Notes: generated from the sequence alone by a model not told the origin. DNA of 64,000 nt from Pachyseris speciosa (GCA_016490735.1 JAEMWC010000141.1:587501-651500), one strand, 5' to 3'; shown: positions 1 to 11,825, counted from the first letter of the stretch. Made by a program: numbers and translations.

Positions 1-110
1 CTTCCGTCGGTCGGTCCGTCCGTCCGTTCGTCCCTCCCTCCCACCCCCCATCCATCCTTCCGATCGTCCGTTCGTTCATTGGTTGGTTGGTTGGTTGATT
101 CATTCATTCA
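1..110. repeat. Degenerate tetranucleotide simple repeat
   Basis: Runs of CCGT, CCCT, CGTT, GGTT and CATT follow each other, as in a decayed 4-bp microsatellite. Nothing coding is seen. Confidence 0.8.
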
Positions 111-953
111 CTTGAGCCTTAGTTGAATAAATGTATATACTTCATAAACTAATATAAAATATAAAATATAATAAACTATTTCATAAGCTACCGCACAGTT
201 TATTCCGTGATACGCCAACATGCATGCCCTACTATCCTTTTAAAAGTGGGTTGAATAAAGATAAAAGTAGTCGTAATAGCGTCGTTTGACCGTACTGTAT
301 TGAGGATTTAAAATGCTCTACGTTAACCGTACATCAAGAACGACTTTATTTTCTTAAGTATTTGGCTCGTGAACACAATACGAAGAGCAGAGAAGTATTG
401 AACGAGTCGTTATCTTTTTTTTTTATAGAGGCGCTCGCTCGAGTTGCTGGGTGAAAAAAAGGAAATAATTTTGTTCCAAAAATTATGCCTTTTCAGGCCT
501 GCTGCAGTTGTTCATATGATAAGGAGAACCGAAAATCGGTGCATCTCTCGCTCCCGGTATCAGTATCTGAACGTCTGAAACAGGCTAATGCCTTCCTTGT
601 TCATCAATTCGAGTAAAGCAATTGAAGTTTGCTTACTTACAACAATTTAATGCACACCTCTGGCTACATAATTAAGAATTAGCTGGTAAAAAAAAACTTA
701 GCAAGGATCACTGTTTCCACCAATAAATTGTGACCATGGAGAAGAAGCTTTTTTTACTTCAATTCATGACTTCATTTATTGACTATTGAAACGCATTGTT
801 CCTGTAGGTAGGTCGATGGGCTATAGTAAATCGATTACATAACTAGTGTCTCATGCACAACTGTATGTGAATATTAACTACCAGCAACAAAAGCATCTAC
901 CAATATTTTAACTACTTAAGTAGCAGTGAAAAAAAAAAGGGCTGAAAAAATCA
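111..953. other. Intergenic, no recognisable gene
   Basis: AT-rich sequence with stops in all frames. No gene, structured RNA or clear transposon end is seen apart from the left arm of the repeat around the tRNA-like sequence at 954. Confidence 0.5.
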
Positions 954-1135
954 GGCTTGGACGGGATTCGAACCCACGACCTTTGCGATACCAGTGCAGT
1001 GCTCTACCAACTGAGCCAACAAGCCAATTGCTGGGCGCTGGTTATCTTGTTGGTTCGTAATATACCCGTGAACGATGAAGTGTAATAAATTTTTTTTCAG
1101 GCTTTTTTTCTTCACTGTTGCTTAAGGAGTGTTCA
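905..1135. repeat. Inverted repeat enclosing a tRNA-like sequence
   Basis: Left arm (about 905-950: ACTTAAGTAGCAGTGAA, an A run, GGGCTGA) and right arm (about 1098-1135: TCAGGC, a T run, TTCACTGTTGCTTAAG) are inverted copies. They flank the tRNA-like sequence. The same arms recur around the tRNA-like sequence near 50185, so this is a repeat family. Confidence 0.6.
954..1025 (-). tRNA. tRNA-Thr(GGT)-like sequence, probably a tRNA-derived repeat
   Basis: The reverse complement is 72 nt and folds roughly as a cloverleaf. The acceptor is GGCTTGT against CCAAGCC (one mismatch), the D arm GCTCAGTTGGTAGAGC and the T arm GTGGGTTCGAATCCCGT. The anticodon position reads GGT with T at position 33, but the anticodon stem has two mismatches. 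A- and B-box-like promoters are present. A close copy at 50185 within the same flanking repeat argues for a mobile tRNA-derived repeat. A functional tRNA-Thr is not excluded. Confidence 0.5.
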
Positions 1136-4100
1136 TAACTGCGATGATCGTTCACATATTCATTCTTTAATCCGCTGTTCAAATATATGGAAACCGTATA
1201 TTCATTATCACAATTATTTAATGAGTTTGCATAGTTGAGGATCGCAGTCATTCCAAAACTGTACTAAAATGATCATTTCGCGAACCCACTCTGCATTGGT
1301 AAATTGAACCAAAGGTCTACCCAAGTCACTTAGTTTGTGAACTTCCAAAAGGTTCTGCCATTTGTTTGAAGTTAATACAATGAATTAATTTCGTTGAAAA
1401 GTTGTATAAAGCTAGAATATATATTTAAGGATATTAGACGGCGGACATTACTTGTCCCTAAAACAAGCAACTTCTCCCAGCACCTAAATTGTTTTGTTTT
1501 TCAACACAAAGTCGATATGCAAAACAAATTACAGAGCAGGTAGTGTGTTTTCTGGCTTCTCTATGTACAGGAATACCGATGGCATCCGAAAGCAGAATAT
1601 TAACACTTATCAACACTGCAATTTTCAAGCAATATTCTCTATGGCACTTAATTGGATCAAAGAAATACTGAAAACCGGGGAAAGGGATACCATCTTATAT
1701 TTCTCAGACCTAGTTGAGGCACATTGTGTCATGTGAGGGCCAATATTTTAGAACAAGCGAAAATAATTGATGTAGTGTAATCATGATCTCTACCTTAACA
1801 TAGTACGAAAATGGAGGAACCAATACCACTACCTAAGCAAATTGCCAAGGTAGTGTGTTTTTGAAGCAACTAAATAGCTTACAGAATGATCTAGAAAACA
1901 ACGCTACGCAAAGACTGAAATCAAAGTCTGTGTTCTCCCAGAGGTGTGACATAAGCACGTTCCCTGTCCCTTTTAGAGGAAAGTCGTTTTAAACTTTGTG
2001 AATGATTGTACGAATCACGAATTCTGAGGAAGTAAAATTTCCTTGACGATTTCCGCCGTTGTTTTTTATTAGGTTGCTTGTGGCAGATGGTGGCTGTTTA
2101 ACGCAAATTGCAAACAACATGGTGCCCGCTGTGTTGTATGACGGTATATGCTAATTGGCGTTAATAAGCCTCTGTTTGGATGTTACAAAGAAAGAGCCAT
2201 GTATTATGTAAATTTACTTAGAAAAATAAGAACATAATACCTTTATTTTCTTGTATGCTGCTTAACTTCTAAATTGTAGTGCTAGATTTCATGTAAACAA
2301 GACGAAATTGTTACTCAAAATTGCTGGATATATCTCAACTAGTAGAGATAATTACTTTCAGAATTTCAGACCATGCTCCTGACTTATTTAAAGAAAAGGT
2401 AAGACAACAGAAAAAAGTGTAACAGGAAATGTAACGAGAATAAGAATGTCTTCCTTCCTTGCACCTCTTCATGTGCGTCTGGTTGTGCCACGCAGAGATA
2501 AGCCTGCGGCATGGCTCCCTTCCAGAGCAAATTTGTTGAAGCCAAACTTCCTCAAAATGTGAGTACTTTTATTAAGGTCGGTTTTCTACACGAAACAAAC
2601 TTAACCTCGACGGAGTTTTTGAGTTTCACGATTTGTTAAATATTAGGAGGAGGCATTTTCGTGACAATTGTTCTTACAGTTGAACTGCTATTCTGATTGG
2701 AGAGGATTGATTTGTTTTTAATGAATCCGCCACATAGTAAACGGACAAACAAACATGCAACTTAAAAGCTTATCTGTAAGTATCGCTTATTTGTTGAAAC
2801 TGTATATAAACAAATGGTACTTGACCGTTTCAAGACTTATTGCTTAGCGCAGGACCTTAAAGTAGGAATATGAAAGCTGGCTTTCATGTTGTGAATGTGC
2901 TTATAGTTGCATTTTCGTTATTAGATGAAACTGTAGAAAGACCTCCCACTAAGGCATCACTGTTTGCCTTATTTTTCCCAAACCTGCGCGTGTTTTAGAA
3001 GAAAAAGTATAATGCTTCGAGGCTTTTAAGTTCAATATACGCCGAAACAAAATTGTGCGGAGTTGGGCGTCATTAACGCGTATTCAAGGGAAACTAGATG
3101 TGGTTGATATATGCAGAAAAATTGCCTTCGGATCTATGACTGTGTAAACAGGACCGCAGTTTCAAATATAATTAAAACACGATGACGAAAACGATTGAAA
3201 CTGCGTTCAAAGCGAAATACCGAATACTTTCCAGGGTTCAGAAATAAGGTGCCTTCGACTTATCATTGCTTATGACGCATTGCCTTTCAGACTTTCATCG
3301 ATTAAACTTAAAGGCTTTCTTCTTAATAACGAATCGTAAAAACCAAGTTCGTACTAACATTTAAACGTACAGCAAAGCATTTCAGATCTATATGTGGATA
3401 CTCAACTTGTCTATAGTCATAATTTGCTCTCTGTGGGGTATGACTGCCTGCCCTGGCTTAAGCGGAATTTATTTCACGCGTCAGAGGAAAGTAACAATAG
3501 AAAGGTGGAGCATCCTTACCTCAGAATATTAAAAAAATGTTGTCTTACGGTAGATGAGAATTATGTTCATGGACAATTGGAAAGTACATCCTTGATAAGG
3601 CTGCACATTTTTCGAAGATTCGTTTTATTGCTGTTGTAAAAGAGGCATTTTAAAAATTGATGTCGTGGAATCTTTACCTTCACATGTCTTCTACCTTCTT
3701 GCGCAGTATTAATCCAGTTCTTATAAGTCGCTTGACTCTTCAACTTGTCAATTAGTTAAGGTTGCCACCTGTATTGTGGTTTGTAAACAGTCTGAATATT
3801 TATGGAATATTTACAATCAATACTTTACTAATTCCATGGCCATTTATGTGATTTAGTAAATCCTGTTAGAGGGTTCTTCGAGGTATTGAAAAACTTAGTT
3901 CGGATCTCCTACTTTTAGAAATATATTTTGGTATGATTTGCATAACACTGTGACGTTCCACGGTTTTAGATACCCGTAGTTTGGTTTTGCTGTGAATACT
4001 TAACCTAGAAAATTCAAGAGTGAACTGTTTGCCACTCCATCTTACATCTCTTTTTTTGTTCCACAGAAACAGCCGGGTATTCAACCTAAGCGCTTGCAAG

Positions 4101-4175
4101 ATGTTGCGTCGATGAGGACATTTCAAATTCACTATCAGAAGATGTAAAACTGATGTCTTGAGACAAGAAAAAGGC
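1026..4175. other. Intergenic and upstream region of the glutamate receptor gene
   Basis: About 3 kb of AT-rich DNA. Short open frames (for example 1494-1736 and 3394-3639) have no recognisable domain, splice context or codon pattern. It presumably holds the promoter and 5' UTR of the receptor gene starting at 4176, but no TATA box or other element can be assigned. Confidence 0.5.
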
Positions 4176-4559
4176 ATGAACATCCCCCAAAGAACAATGT
4201 CAACAGTATTAATTATACTGGCATTGAACTACGCATTTTCAGATGGAAATTGCAATCAGGAAAAGACTCCGTTGACTGTTGTTGGTGTATTTGACTTTAA
4301 AGATTCTGTCTGTTTGAATGTCTTCAAGAAGGCCATTGTACGGCACAATTCGATGAGGTTCGAAAACTGTGTCCCCAGGTTGACATACAGAACAATTATT
4401 GTGAAAAAGGAGATGAGTGTGAAGGAATTAATGGATCTCACTGGCATTGCGTTACATGATGGTCCTTGTTTTATGGTTTATGCGTCAGAAGATAACAACG
4501 CTAGGATTGTGTTGGACGTTGCAACGCGTCAAGGATTAAACATAATTACTGCTGTACAG
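4176..4559 (+). CDS. Ionotropic glutamate receptor, NMDA-type: exon 1 (gene spans 4176-13114)
   Basis: First coding exon of a ligand-gated cation channel of the plasma membrane. Coding exons: 4176-4559, 7518-8104, 9910-10875, 11826-11989 and 12676-13114, all with GT-AG borders and matching phases. The predicted protein is about 846 aa once one missing base in exon 3 is allowed for, near the usual 850-950 aa. The ATG at 4176 is chosen because it opens a signal peptide: after MNIPQRTM comes the hydrophobic run STVLIILALNYAF, then SDGNC. The rest starts the bilobed amino-terminal domain. The donor CAG|GTAACC leaves phase 0. NMDA-type is inferred from the CCYGF motif and the pore-region layout downstream. 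No gene symbol is given because orthology to GRIN1 or GRIN2 cannot be settled by eye. Confidence 0.85.
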
Positions 4560-4784
4560 GTAACCGATGTTATTTCTGATTCTGAAATTAATTCACGGGT
4601 TAAAAGATATAACTATGATTCCAGACATGAAAGAAATTTTTCAATTTCGTTTTTGGTTTCAAAACCCCAGACAGAGTAGAAATAGAAGTGTTGATAGTTT
4701 CTATAGGATCCGGTTGGGCATATATGGAATGTATATAAGATATCCGAAAAGTATAAAAAAAAATATATAAAAAATTTTCCTGTA

Positions 4785-5285
4785 CTCAGAGCACAATTAA
4801 AAGACTTAAAAAGGTGGAATATTTCGTTCGGATCAACCGAACTTCGTCAGCCACAATGTAAATTTTGAAAGTTAAGAAGGGTTATATAATGGACCCGAGG
4901 GAGCTAAAATGGTGTCATAGATTCTGGCTAATTCGAACCCATTGTCTCTGTTCAAGGAAGGCTTACGTAATCTTATCTCAATTGCCTCCCTTATGCGGCG
5001 TTTGAAAGTGATACTTTCCGTGGCAAGAACTTTTGTTTTACTGGAATGCACCGAATGACCTGTGAGATGGCAATGTTCACGAACAGCTGACGAGTTTGTA
5101 GAAAGATGTTCCTTTACTCGAGTTTCCAATAAACGAGACGTTTCGCCCACATAGTCTTTGTCACATTGCTCGCAATGGATATGATAGACTGTTCCACACT
5201 TTCTAAGATTTTCCGTTTTGTCCTTAACCCGAACTAGTTGTGATCTTAAGGAATTGAAAGTAGTTTCGGGTTCTTGATAAAAAAA
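4785..5285 (-). mobile_element. 5'-truncated Penelope-like element (GIY-YIG endonuclease end)
   Basis: Reading the minus strand from about 5280 gives an open frame ending with the C-terminal GIY-YIG endonuclease of Penelope-like retroelements. It includes GTVYHIHCEQCDKDYVGETS, in which VYH and YVG take the GIY and YIG places. Arg/Lys-rich helices with HCHLTGHS and a C-terminal TILAPSGPLYNPS follow. The frame stops near 4872. A 3' UTR runs to about 4785 and contains a hammerhead-like motif. The reverse transcriptase part is missing. The same 3' end recurs at 53600-54117, about 95% identical by eye. It sits antisense in intron 1 of the receptor gene. Confidence 0.85.
4814..4854 (-). ncRNA. Hammerhead-ribozyme-like motif in Penelope 3' region
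   Basis: On the minus strand the order is GTGG, CTGACGA, A, stem GTTCGG-TTGAT-CCGAAC, GAAA, TATT, CCAC. CTGANGA and GAAA are the two conserved hammerhead core strands. GTGG/CCAC can form stem I, GTTCGG/CCGAAC is stem II, and stem III would be a single A-U pair with a UU cleavage dinucleotide before CCAC. Hammerheads with a minimal stem III are known from Penelope-like elements. Self-cleavage is inferred. Confidence 0.6.
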
Positions 5286-6026
5286 TGAAAAAATAGGGAT
5301 CTATGCTAAGATAATATTTCTTTATTTTCCGTTCTTCCCGTTTAGAGTTATCAGTTGAAAGTTATTAACTTCTACATGACTAATGCTGAGGTATTTTGGA
5401 TAAAAAGATCGTGAAGATAGCGACTGACTTAGTTTGGAACCTCTTTAAAATTAAAATTGAAGGGTATATGTTCGTTGCCAGACGGTTTGCATGACAAGTT
5501 TATTAAGCTTCTTGTGGTAATAAAAAAGCAACAAAATTTTAAATCATAATTGACTGAAAAACAAACTTCCCGACAGAGATGTTTGAATGGTTGTGAATTA
5601 CTGGTGTTGATATCTGACCATATTTAAATCGCGTCAAGAGCAAGTAATTAGCCGAACTAATCAAATTTATTAAGGAATATGAGTACAAACACTATTCGAA
5701 TTACTGTCAAACCAAAGCGTGGGCGTAAAAAGAGGTCAAGTAGTAAGTTACACGAAAAACTGCAACTACATGACTCAAACCGCTGTAATTGTCGATACAT
5801 AGGATAGATTGAGCGACGTTACTCAATCCGTAAGGCCAAAGAAAGTTATTTTTAAAGTTTTAAAAGGCAGAACAATTGATCCTGACGGTCTTAACATCTG
5901 CGAAGAAACACATTAGTTAATTTTATTATTTTATTTTATGCTGTCAATCAAGTTAGTTTTACGATCTATTTCTAGTATTACGCAAATATCACTACATAAA
6001 TACCCCTTCCGATGTCAATTCTCATT

Positions 6027-6067
6027 GTACCTGAAGAAGGCTGGTTTGGCCAGCCGAAATATAGTAC
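6027..6067 (+). ncRNA. Second-type hammerhead-like motif, Penelope terminal repeat remnant
   Basis: The order is GTAC, CTGAAGA, A, stem GGCTGG-TTTGG-CCAGCC, GAAA, TATA, GTAC. The architecture matches the 4814-4854 motif but stems I and II differ in sequence with pairing kept. GTAC/GTAC forms stem I and TA would be the cleavage dinucleotide. The surrounding 5900-6130 has no coding frame and is probably a Penelope-like terminus. Confidence 0.55.
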
Positions 6068-7517
6068 AGAGCATTTCAGTAAAACAATTCTAAGTTGTAT
6101 CGGTCTGTGCTTTTATGTTCTTTGTTTTCTATATTGCACCGATTAAATCACCAGTTTGATCCTTCTGGTATACATTGGATTATCGTCCACGGTTGCTTGC
6201 TTGAACATGTAACAGTCAAGTAGTTGGTGCCCCGGACCTCCTCTGGGATGGTCGGTTGTGGAGCCTCGTGTTATGCGTGGTTGTCATTAATTTACCACTG
6301 TAGTACCTTGACATGAAATAGTCACCGATAGTAATGATAATAACCCATAGTAATCCTACTGAAATACTAGTTCAGCCTTGCTCGTCCTTCTGACACGCTG
6401 CCTTTGAACAACCCAAAGCTCTCACCTTCGTGCTAATGCTTCATTCATGCTGTCCGCCATCTTGAAATGTGATAAATTCTGGGATAGAGTTTCCCCTTGA
6501 AAAATTGTATTTTCTATAGGAGTTATTTACGAAACGACCGGTTACCTTATGTGCATTTCAGTCGTAGGTAATACTGACAGGATTTTTCGTACCTTGTTAG
6601 GAGCGTTAGGTGTGATAACACTTGCTTGTATAAAGCTAAGTCGTTGTACGCGACTTTCACTTATCCACGTGACTTACCAACCAACTTAGTCGCTGTTTGG
6701 TCGGTGTTTTCTGATTTCCTATAAGCGATTTAGGAAATTATTTGCATTTGGTTCAGCACAGAGAATTAAAATGAAATCTCGACAGTCTCACTCGTTCTCT
6801 TCGTTTTACTCCTCAAAACTTAAAATTGGACACGAATCAACCGATATTATAATGAGCTGCATTTTAAAAGATCTTTTAACTTTATAAGCTTATTTGTTAG
6901 AAATATTAACGTTGTTGGGTTGCAAACATCCAAGGGTAGGGGACGACATTGGGATGTTACAGCGTACTTTCCAGCTATGTAAAATTTTTAGGCAGTACAC
7001 TAAATGGTCAGATCTCGAACTGTTGATATTTAGTTTGTGACTCTTTTTACTTGTATACACAGCCAAAATGTAAGCTAACTGGTGTAGATTTGAAAGCGTG
7101 GATAAGATCGATCAGAAACAGCACAATTAAAAAAAAATCATTATCCTAAAAGTGTTAATAAGTAAAGGGCAGCTGCCGTTGCTAGGGCAAAGTTTAGGAG
7201 GAGGATTTAACATTGATTCGGGGGAGGGAACCTTTTAAGCTCGGTTAATGTTTCCCGTAGAAATGATTTGAGGCTCAATTTTATCAACAGTCTTGTCCAA
7301 GGTTGTAGTTGAGTGTCTATGTTTATGTTGGGCAATTGAAATCTGACGGAAAAAGGAGCATCCTTAACTGGTGAAACTCGTTGATTTTTACTATCTGGGA
7401 GTCAATGTTAATTTGGGTTTATTGGTATTCGACATCTATTTCAGCTTTGCAAAGTACTATTAAAAATCGTGGCGTAGCTCCTTTCACCGGTGAAGTTTTT
7501 CTTCTATCTTTTCACAG

Positions 7518-8104
7518 TCTTATACGCATCATCCTTCTGAAGGAGGTATCAACAATTACGACCCTCTCAGTGTAGCAAGTATGAATCGATCGACGAGTTT
7601 ACAGACAAAGATTAGCGCTCTTTTAGCGTTTATTAACAAACTCGGATGGACAAAGTTCGTTGCCGTGTCAGACAATGACCACGAGTCTATTCGTCTTGTG
7701 AGTTTGCTGGAAGAACACCTCCGTCCCAGGAATATGAAAATGAGTGACTGGTTTGTGTTTACTTCGGACGACTCCCGCGAAGATATTTTTCCAAGATTTC
7801 AAACTTTAGACAACGACTTAGCCAACTTTCTCTTGGTGACAAACAATCTCTCCACGACTACGGAAACGTTCATTGGAGCCAGATTGAAGGAATATCAGTC
7901 ATGGGTTGTGGCATCTGATCTCCATGTAGAAATCTTTGCTCAGTTTCACTTTCCACCTAAAACGTACTCACTAACACCTAGGATGACTCAAGAAGTTACT
8001 TTAAGTCGATCTCTGAACGACACAATCTACTCAATAGGTCTCGCTCTTGCTGCGAGACCTCGTACAACAAATGGCGCATGCCCAAGAATGAGAGAAATGA
8101 GAAG
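7518..8104 (+). CDS. Ionotropic glutamate receptor exon 2 (amino-terminal domain)
   Basis: The acceptor TTTTCACAG|TCTTAT continues exon 1 in phase 0, and the donor AAG|GTGAGT leaves two bases of an Arg codon. The 195 complete codons hold the middle of the amino-terminal domain. The periplasmic-binding-like pattern is visible: LLAFINKLGWTKFVAVSD, then LVSLLEEHLR, and later FLLVTNN and YQSWVVASD. Such domains control assembly and modulation in this family. The frame has no stops and no alternative explanation. Confidence 0.85.
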
Positions 8105-9909
8105 GTGAGTTTCATACAGTTTTGTTGTGTTTTAAAAATGAAGCGTACAATTAACAATTATCCTGCGAAATCGCGTGAAATATCGCTGGATATAAGTCAG
8201 GCGATATTCCGCAAGATTGAGCAGGATAACTGTTTTATTATTCAACACATTAATGAAAAAGCACAATTTTCTGCGTCTACTGCAAAAAACCCTGGAACAT
8301 CCGCCAGTTTTCTCCGCAACACACAAAATAACGTATATCGCAGGATATCTGTTCAGTACACACAACGAACATTGAGCGGGCTATGACCACTCTTGAACAT
8401 TGTCACGATGAATTGAATAATAATAAGTCATAGCCGGACAGCGATGGCCGAGAGCTCAAACGGAAAAAGAAAAGAAGAATAGTCTTTTAAAGATAAGGTT
8501 TACTTCGAAAGCTTAAAGAGAGAATATATTTTCGTGAATCTGTAAGTTTACTAAAGCATTTAGTTCCCGATTTACTGAAAATATTTCTAGTCATTTGAAA
8601 GCGAAGTATTTGGGAACGATTGGAATAATTAACATTCTTAGTTGACAATGGCTCACTGCTCGAGGGTGGCCAGAAACGCTATTGGGCAGTTGTTGTGGAG
8701 GGGGAACTTAAGATAAACACGCGGCCGAAGCAGCAGTGAAGTATTGGAGATGGCCTCATACCATTGAAAGCCCTTATCGACCGAATGAATGTTGTCTGCA
8801 GTCAACATTTTCGCTATCAGCTTTCCAAATGCAACATTGAATCGGAGAGTACGAGGCGGGGCGGGAGTGGGGGGGGGGGGGGGGGGCGGACCCCAGGCAG
8901 GTGAGGTCCACCTAGGTGGGGTCCATAAAAGCTAACGTTCACATGCAACCCGGGGCGCTGGGGTGAGGTTTAAGATGCCATCCCGTGGTCGCTTAGAACG
9001 TATATTCTTGGTTTTCGGCATGATGTCATCAAAAACTAAAACTCAAAAGTAAACAGATTTTTGTATTTTTATCTTCTTCATGTAAAAGACATATTAGAAA
9101 TGTATCTGCTTCCACGTTTTCAGCTCGGTACCTTGCTTTGTTTTGAAAAGAGCAGTTTGAATTTTATAGTTTTTCACAGTGTGTGACATAACAGATGTCT
9201 GCCCACAAGCGTATCACGTAAATGAAAACATCGATTCACCGTGTGTTTCTAAGGTTTTAAAAGCCAATATGACAAGAGAACCGTCTATGTGAAAGAAAGA
9301 AGAAAGCCTTTGAGATAGCATAAGTAAGTTCCAGATGTTTTTCACTCGTTTCCGGTCGCCATGTTGGAGCTCATCAATAAGTTTGAGTGGTACATTTTGA
9401 TAGCCATGAAGCTTGGGCATATTGTTTATTTATTACTCTTCGACAATATCTCAATTTCTTCACTTTATCTATTGAATGTTGACGATTTTATTTTTTTACT
9501 TGCGTGACTTTCGCGTGACTGAAAACCAAGAATTAACAAAAGAATTCAGAGGTAATTGCCCGGATGAACCTCACCCCACCCCACCTCCAGCATTCACATA
9601 GCTAGGCGGGTTACCCGCCCTGGCTGACCGGGTAACCGGCCTGGGTGTGGTACCCCACCTCACATGTGAACGCTATCGAGAAAAAAAGAGAGATTGTATG
9701 GAGAGCGTGGTAAACCCACCTAGGTGGGGGACCTCACCTGCCTGGGGTCCCCCACCTCCATGTGAACAGGCCCTTACTTCAGTGAAATTGTTGAGGTACA
9801 AATGTTAGAACATCCTTTTTGCAATTAGTCTTGTGCAAGATTGTTGGTCACAGGTTGACACATTTTTCATAGTCTCTCTACAAATTCCCCCCTTGTTTCT
9901 GTTTACCAG
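8105..9909 (+). other. Intron 2 of the glutamate receptor gene
   Basis: A GT-AG intron of 1,805 bp. It holds a G run near 8868-8886 and a degenerate inverted-repeat element (about 8850-9775). The open frame at 8078-8386 merely runs across the donor site. Confidence 0.75.
8850..9775. mobile_element. Degenerate inverted-repeat (MITE-like) element in intron 2
   Basis: ACCCCAGGCAGGTGAGGTCC at about 8891 is the inverse of GGACCTCACCTGCCTGGGGT at about 9731. Both lie beside a CCACCTAGGTGG palindrome. GTTCACATG near 8937 and CATGTGAAC near 9761 are also inverted. No transposase frame is visible and the arms are imperfect. The G run at the left end looks like replication slippage. Confidence 0.6.
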
Positions 9910-10875
9910 ATTGTTATCAAATCTAGACTTCCACGGATCATCTGGGCCCGTAAAGTTCGACAGTCTAGGCAACAGAGTTCCACTGGGTTATGACATTTAC
10001 AAGATAGAATCCCAAGAAGGCCAAGACCTACCATCTCATATCGAGCAAAAAGGTTACTGGCATAATGGAAAACTGTTCTTAACCGAGCAAAGTGACAAGG
10101 TAAAAATTCTGATAAACGAGTATCCCCCAAATGTCATGTCTCAACCGAAGATATCCGGTGAGCGGTGTCAATCCAACTCCATGCCTTGTGTAAAAATAGT
10201 CGACACTTAAATGGCGAAGAAAGGATCGAACGCTGTTGCTATGGTTTTGTCATCGATGTTGTACAGGTGGTAAGCAGCGAAATAGGTTTCGTTCCAGAGT
10301 TGCTGTTCAGTTTGGATGGACAATACGGAGTCTTTGACAATACGAACAATACTTGGAATGGGGTGGTATCAGAGCTTCTTAGTGGAAGGGGTGACGTGAG
10401 CTTCGATCTATACATCAGCTCTCGTAGAGCCACAGTTGTGGACTTCACTGAGCCGTACATGCCCTCCGGGATTCGCCTTCTGGTGAAGGAAAGCGAACGT
10501 GAGGACAATCAAATAGTCTGGCTTTCCTATCTACGCCCCTTCACCCCTCCAGTATGGCTTACGCTTCTTGGTTCGCTGGGGATCATGATTCTCTATTTGT
10601 GGGGAATTCACAAAATCAGTCCTGTCAGAGGATCGGACAAACTGTTCCATAAAAACACATCTTTCAAACTTGAAAACGCGGTATGTTTTGCCCTTGCTCT
10701 GGCATTTGGACGTCCGGCCGACGAGACGAAACCGAGCACGAACGGCGCCCGTCTTTCTTCGGTAGCATTCGGAATGGCAATGCTAGTGTTCGTTTCTACA
10801 TACTCAGCTAACTTGGCAGCCTTTCTCATTGTCGATGACAAAACCACTCCAGTAAAAGACATTTACGACCTCAAG
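9910..10875 (+). CDS. Ionotropic glutamate receptor exon 3 (ligand-binding S1, M1, pore, M3), with an apparent 1-base deletion
   Basis: The acceptor TTTACCAG|A completes the Arg codon from exon 2 and the donor AAG|GTATGA ends in phase 0. It opens with the family motif GPVKFDSLGN, then the S1 lobe NEYPPNVMSQP. The frame stops at 10208-10210, but the next frame continues the domain: CCYGFVIDVV, WNGVVSELLSGRGD, SSRRATVVDF. One extra A in the A5 run at 10192-10196 joins the two. Then come M1 (WLTLLGSLGIMILYLW), a pore loop around FALALAFGRPADE and M3 with YSANLAAFL, the gating signature (SYTANLAAF in NMDA receptors). The S1 arginine is kept; other ligand contacts differ. The frameshift is either an assembly error or real inactivation. 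Confidence 0.85.
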
Positions 10876-11825
10876 GTATGAAATATATCACTATTAAATA
10901 AGTAGCATTGTAGTACTCCAGTAATGGGGAAGTGTCAAGCTAATATCATATCACTTCTAAGAATTGGAAATCTTAATTTAATGAACTAGTTTTGTTACTA
11001 AAGAATACGTTCCTTTGCTGAAGCTATGGGCAGTCGCCTCTTATAACGGACGGATGGAATTGATGGGAAAAGATTGAAATTGGTACTAGTTCTGAGCTTA
11101 CGTCTTGAAAAAACAAGACAGAAGGCCAAAAATTGAATACAGCTAAAACACATCCACTTCGTTATTGAAGTACTTTATGTATGAGTAGAGGTAACGCGAA
11201 GTGAAGTGAATAACTCATTTTGACCTAAAAACAGCATAGCTGAAAGATCGTAAGCTAGGCAAAGAGTGCATTTCTACTAAAAAAAATGAAGGGTTTCTCA
11301 AATACATTACACTTATACCAAAATGGTTTTGTTTCTTCTCATACGAAATGCGCGGAAAAGACGACGAGAAAGGGCACAAAAATACTCCGCTGAGTGCAAT
11401 TTGACTTAATTTAAGGTTACTTTTACTCAGGAGTGACACGCAATTATTTCGCGCATTTTTTCTAAGAATTTATGTGAGCTATTATTAGTTAGGGCTATAA
11501 AAATCTCAAGATCCGAATTTACGTACCTTTTATTAACCTCGTTTTCTCGGTCCGTACTGTAAGTTACGGACAGAGTTTTTCCCCGTTGATTTATGCCCCA
11601 AGGGCGAAGCGCGCGGCTATACATTACTGGGAAAAACGAGGATCCGTAACTTACAGTACGGACCAAGAAAACGAGGTTTAGTATCTCTGAAGTTAATTCG
11701 GCGCGTGGGAAAGAAAACTAGGTGAAGTAAGGCGGAGCCGTACTGTAGAATACGGCCCGTAAAATTGACCAATCACAACGCTCGTAGTAAGTGAAAGATA
11801 TAATAATAAAAAAATTATTTTCCAG
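10876..11825 (+). other. Intron 3 of the glutamate receptor gene
   Basis: A GT-AG intron of 950 bp containing the short TTA-flanked transposon at 11536-11677. Nothing else recognisable is present. Confidence 0.75.
11536..11677. mobile_element. MITE with TTA target duplication
   Basis: Terminal inverted repeats of about 37 bp begin ACCTCGTTTTCTCGGTCCGT and end in the inverse, with one or two mismatches. TTA directly flanks both ends (11533-11535 and 11678-11680). A 3-bp TWA duplication is typical of PIF/Harbinger elements. At 142 bp it is non-autonomous. Confidence 0.75.

Larger units (their letters stand above)
4560..7517 (+). other. Intron 1 of the glutamate receptor gene
   Basis: A GT-AG intron of 2,958 bp. 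It carries a reverse-oriented Penelope-like 3' fragment (about 4785-5285) and a second Penelope-type terminus with a hammerhead-like motif (6027-6067). The remaining sequence is AT-rich and unassigned. Confidence 0.75.

Noticed and set aside
1042..1251. 69-codon minus-strand frame with NSEEKKPEKKF
   Set aside because: It lies in the right arm of the repeat around the tRNA-like sequence at 954; the same peptide pattern arises from the repeat elsewhere (63096, 63203).
3394..3639. Additional upstream exon of the glutamate receptor
   Set aside because: The exon at 4176 already begins with a signal peptide; this frame has no receptor-like sequence or splice sites.
10190..10199. A GTAAAAATAG mini-intron explaining the frame change in receptor exon 3
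   Set aside because: Ten bases is far too short for splicing and removing it does not restore the required frame.
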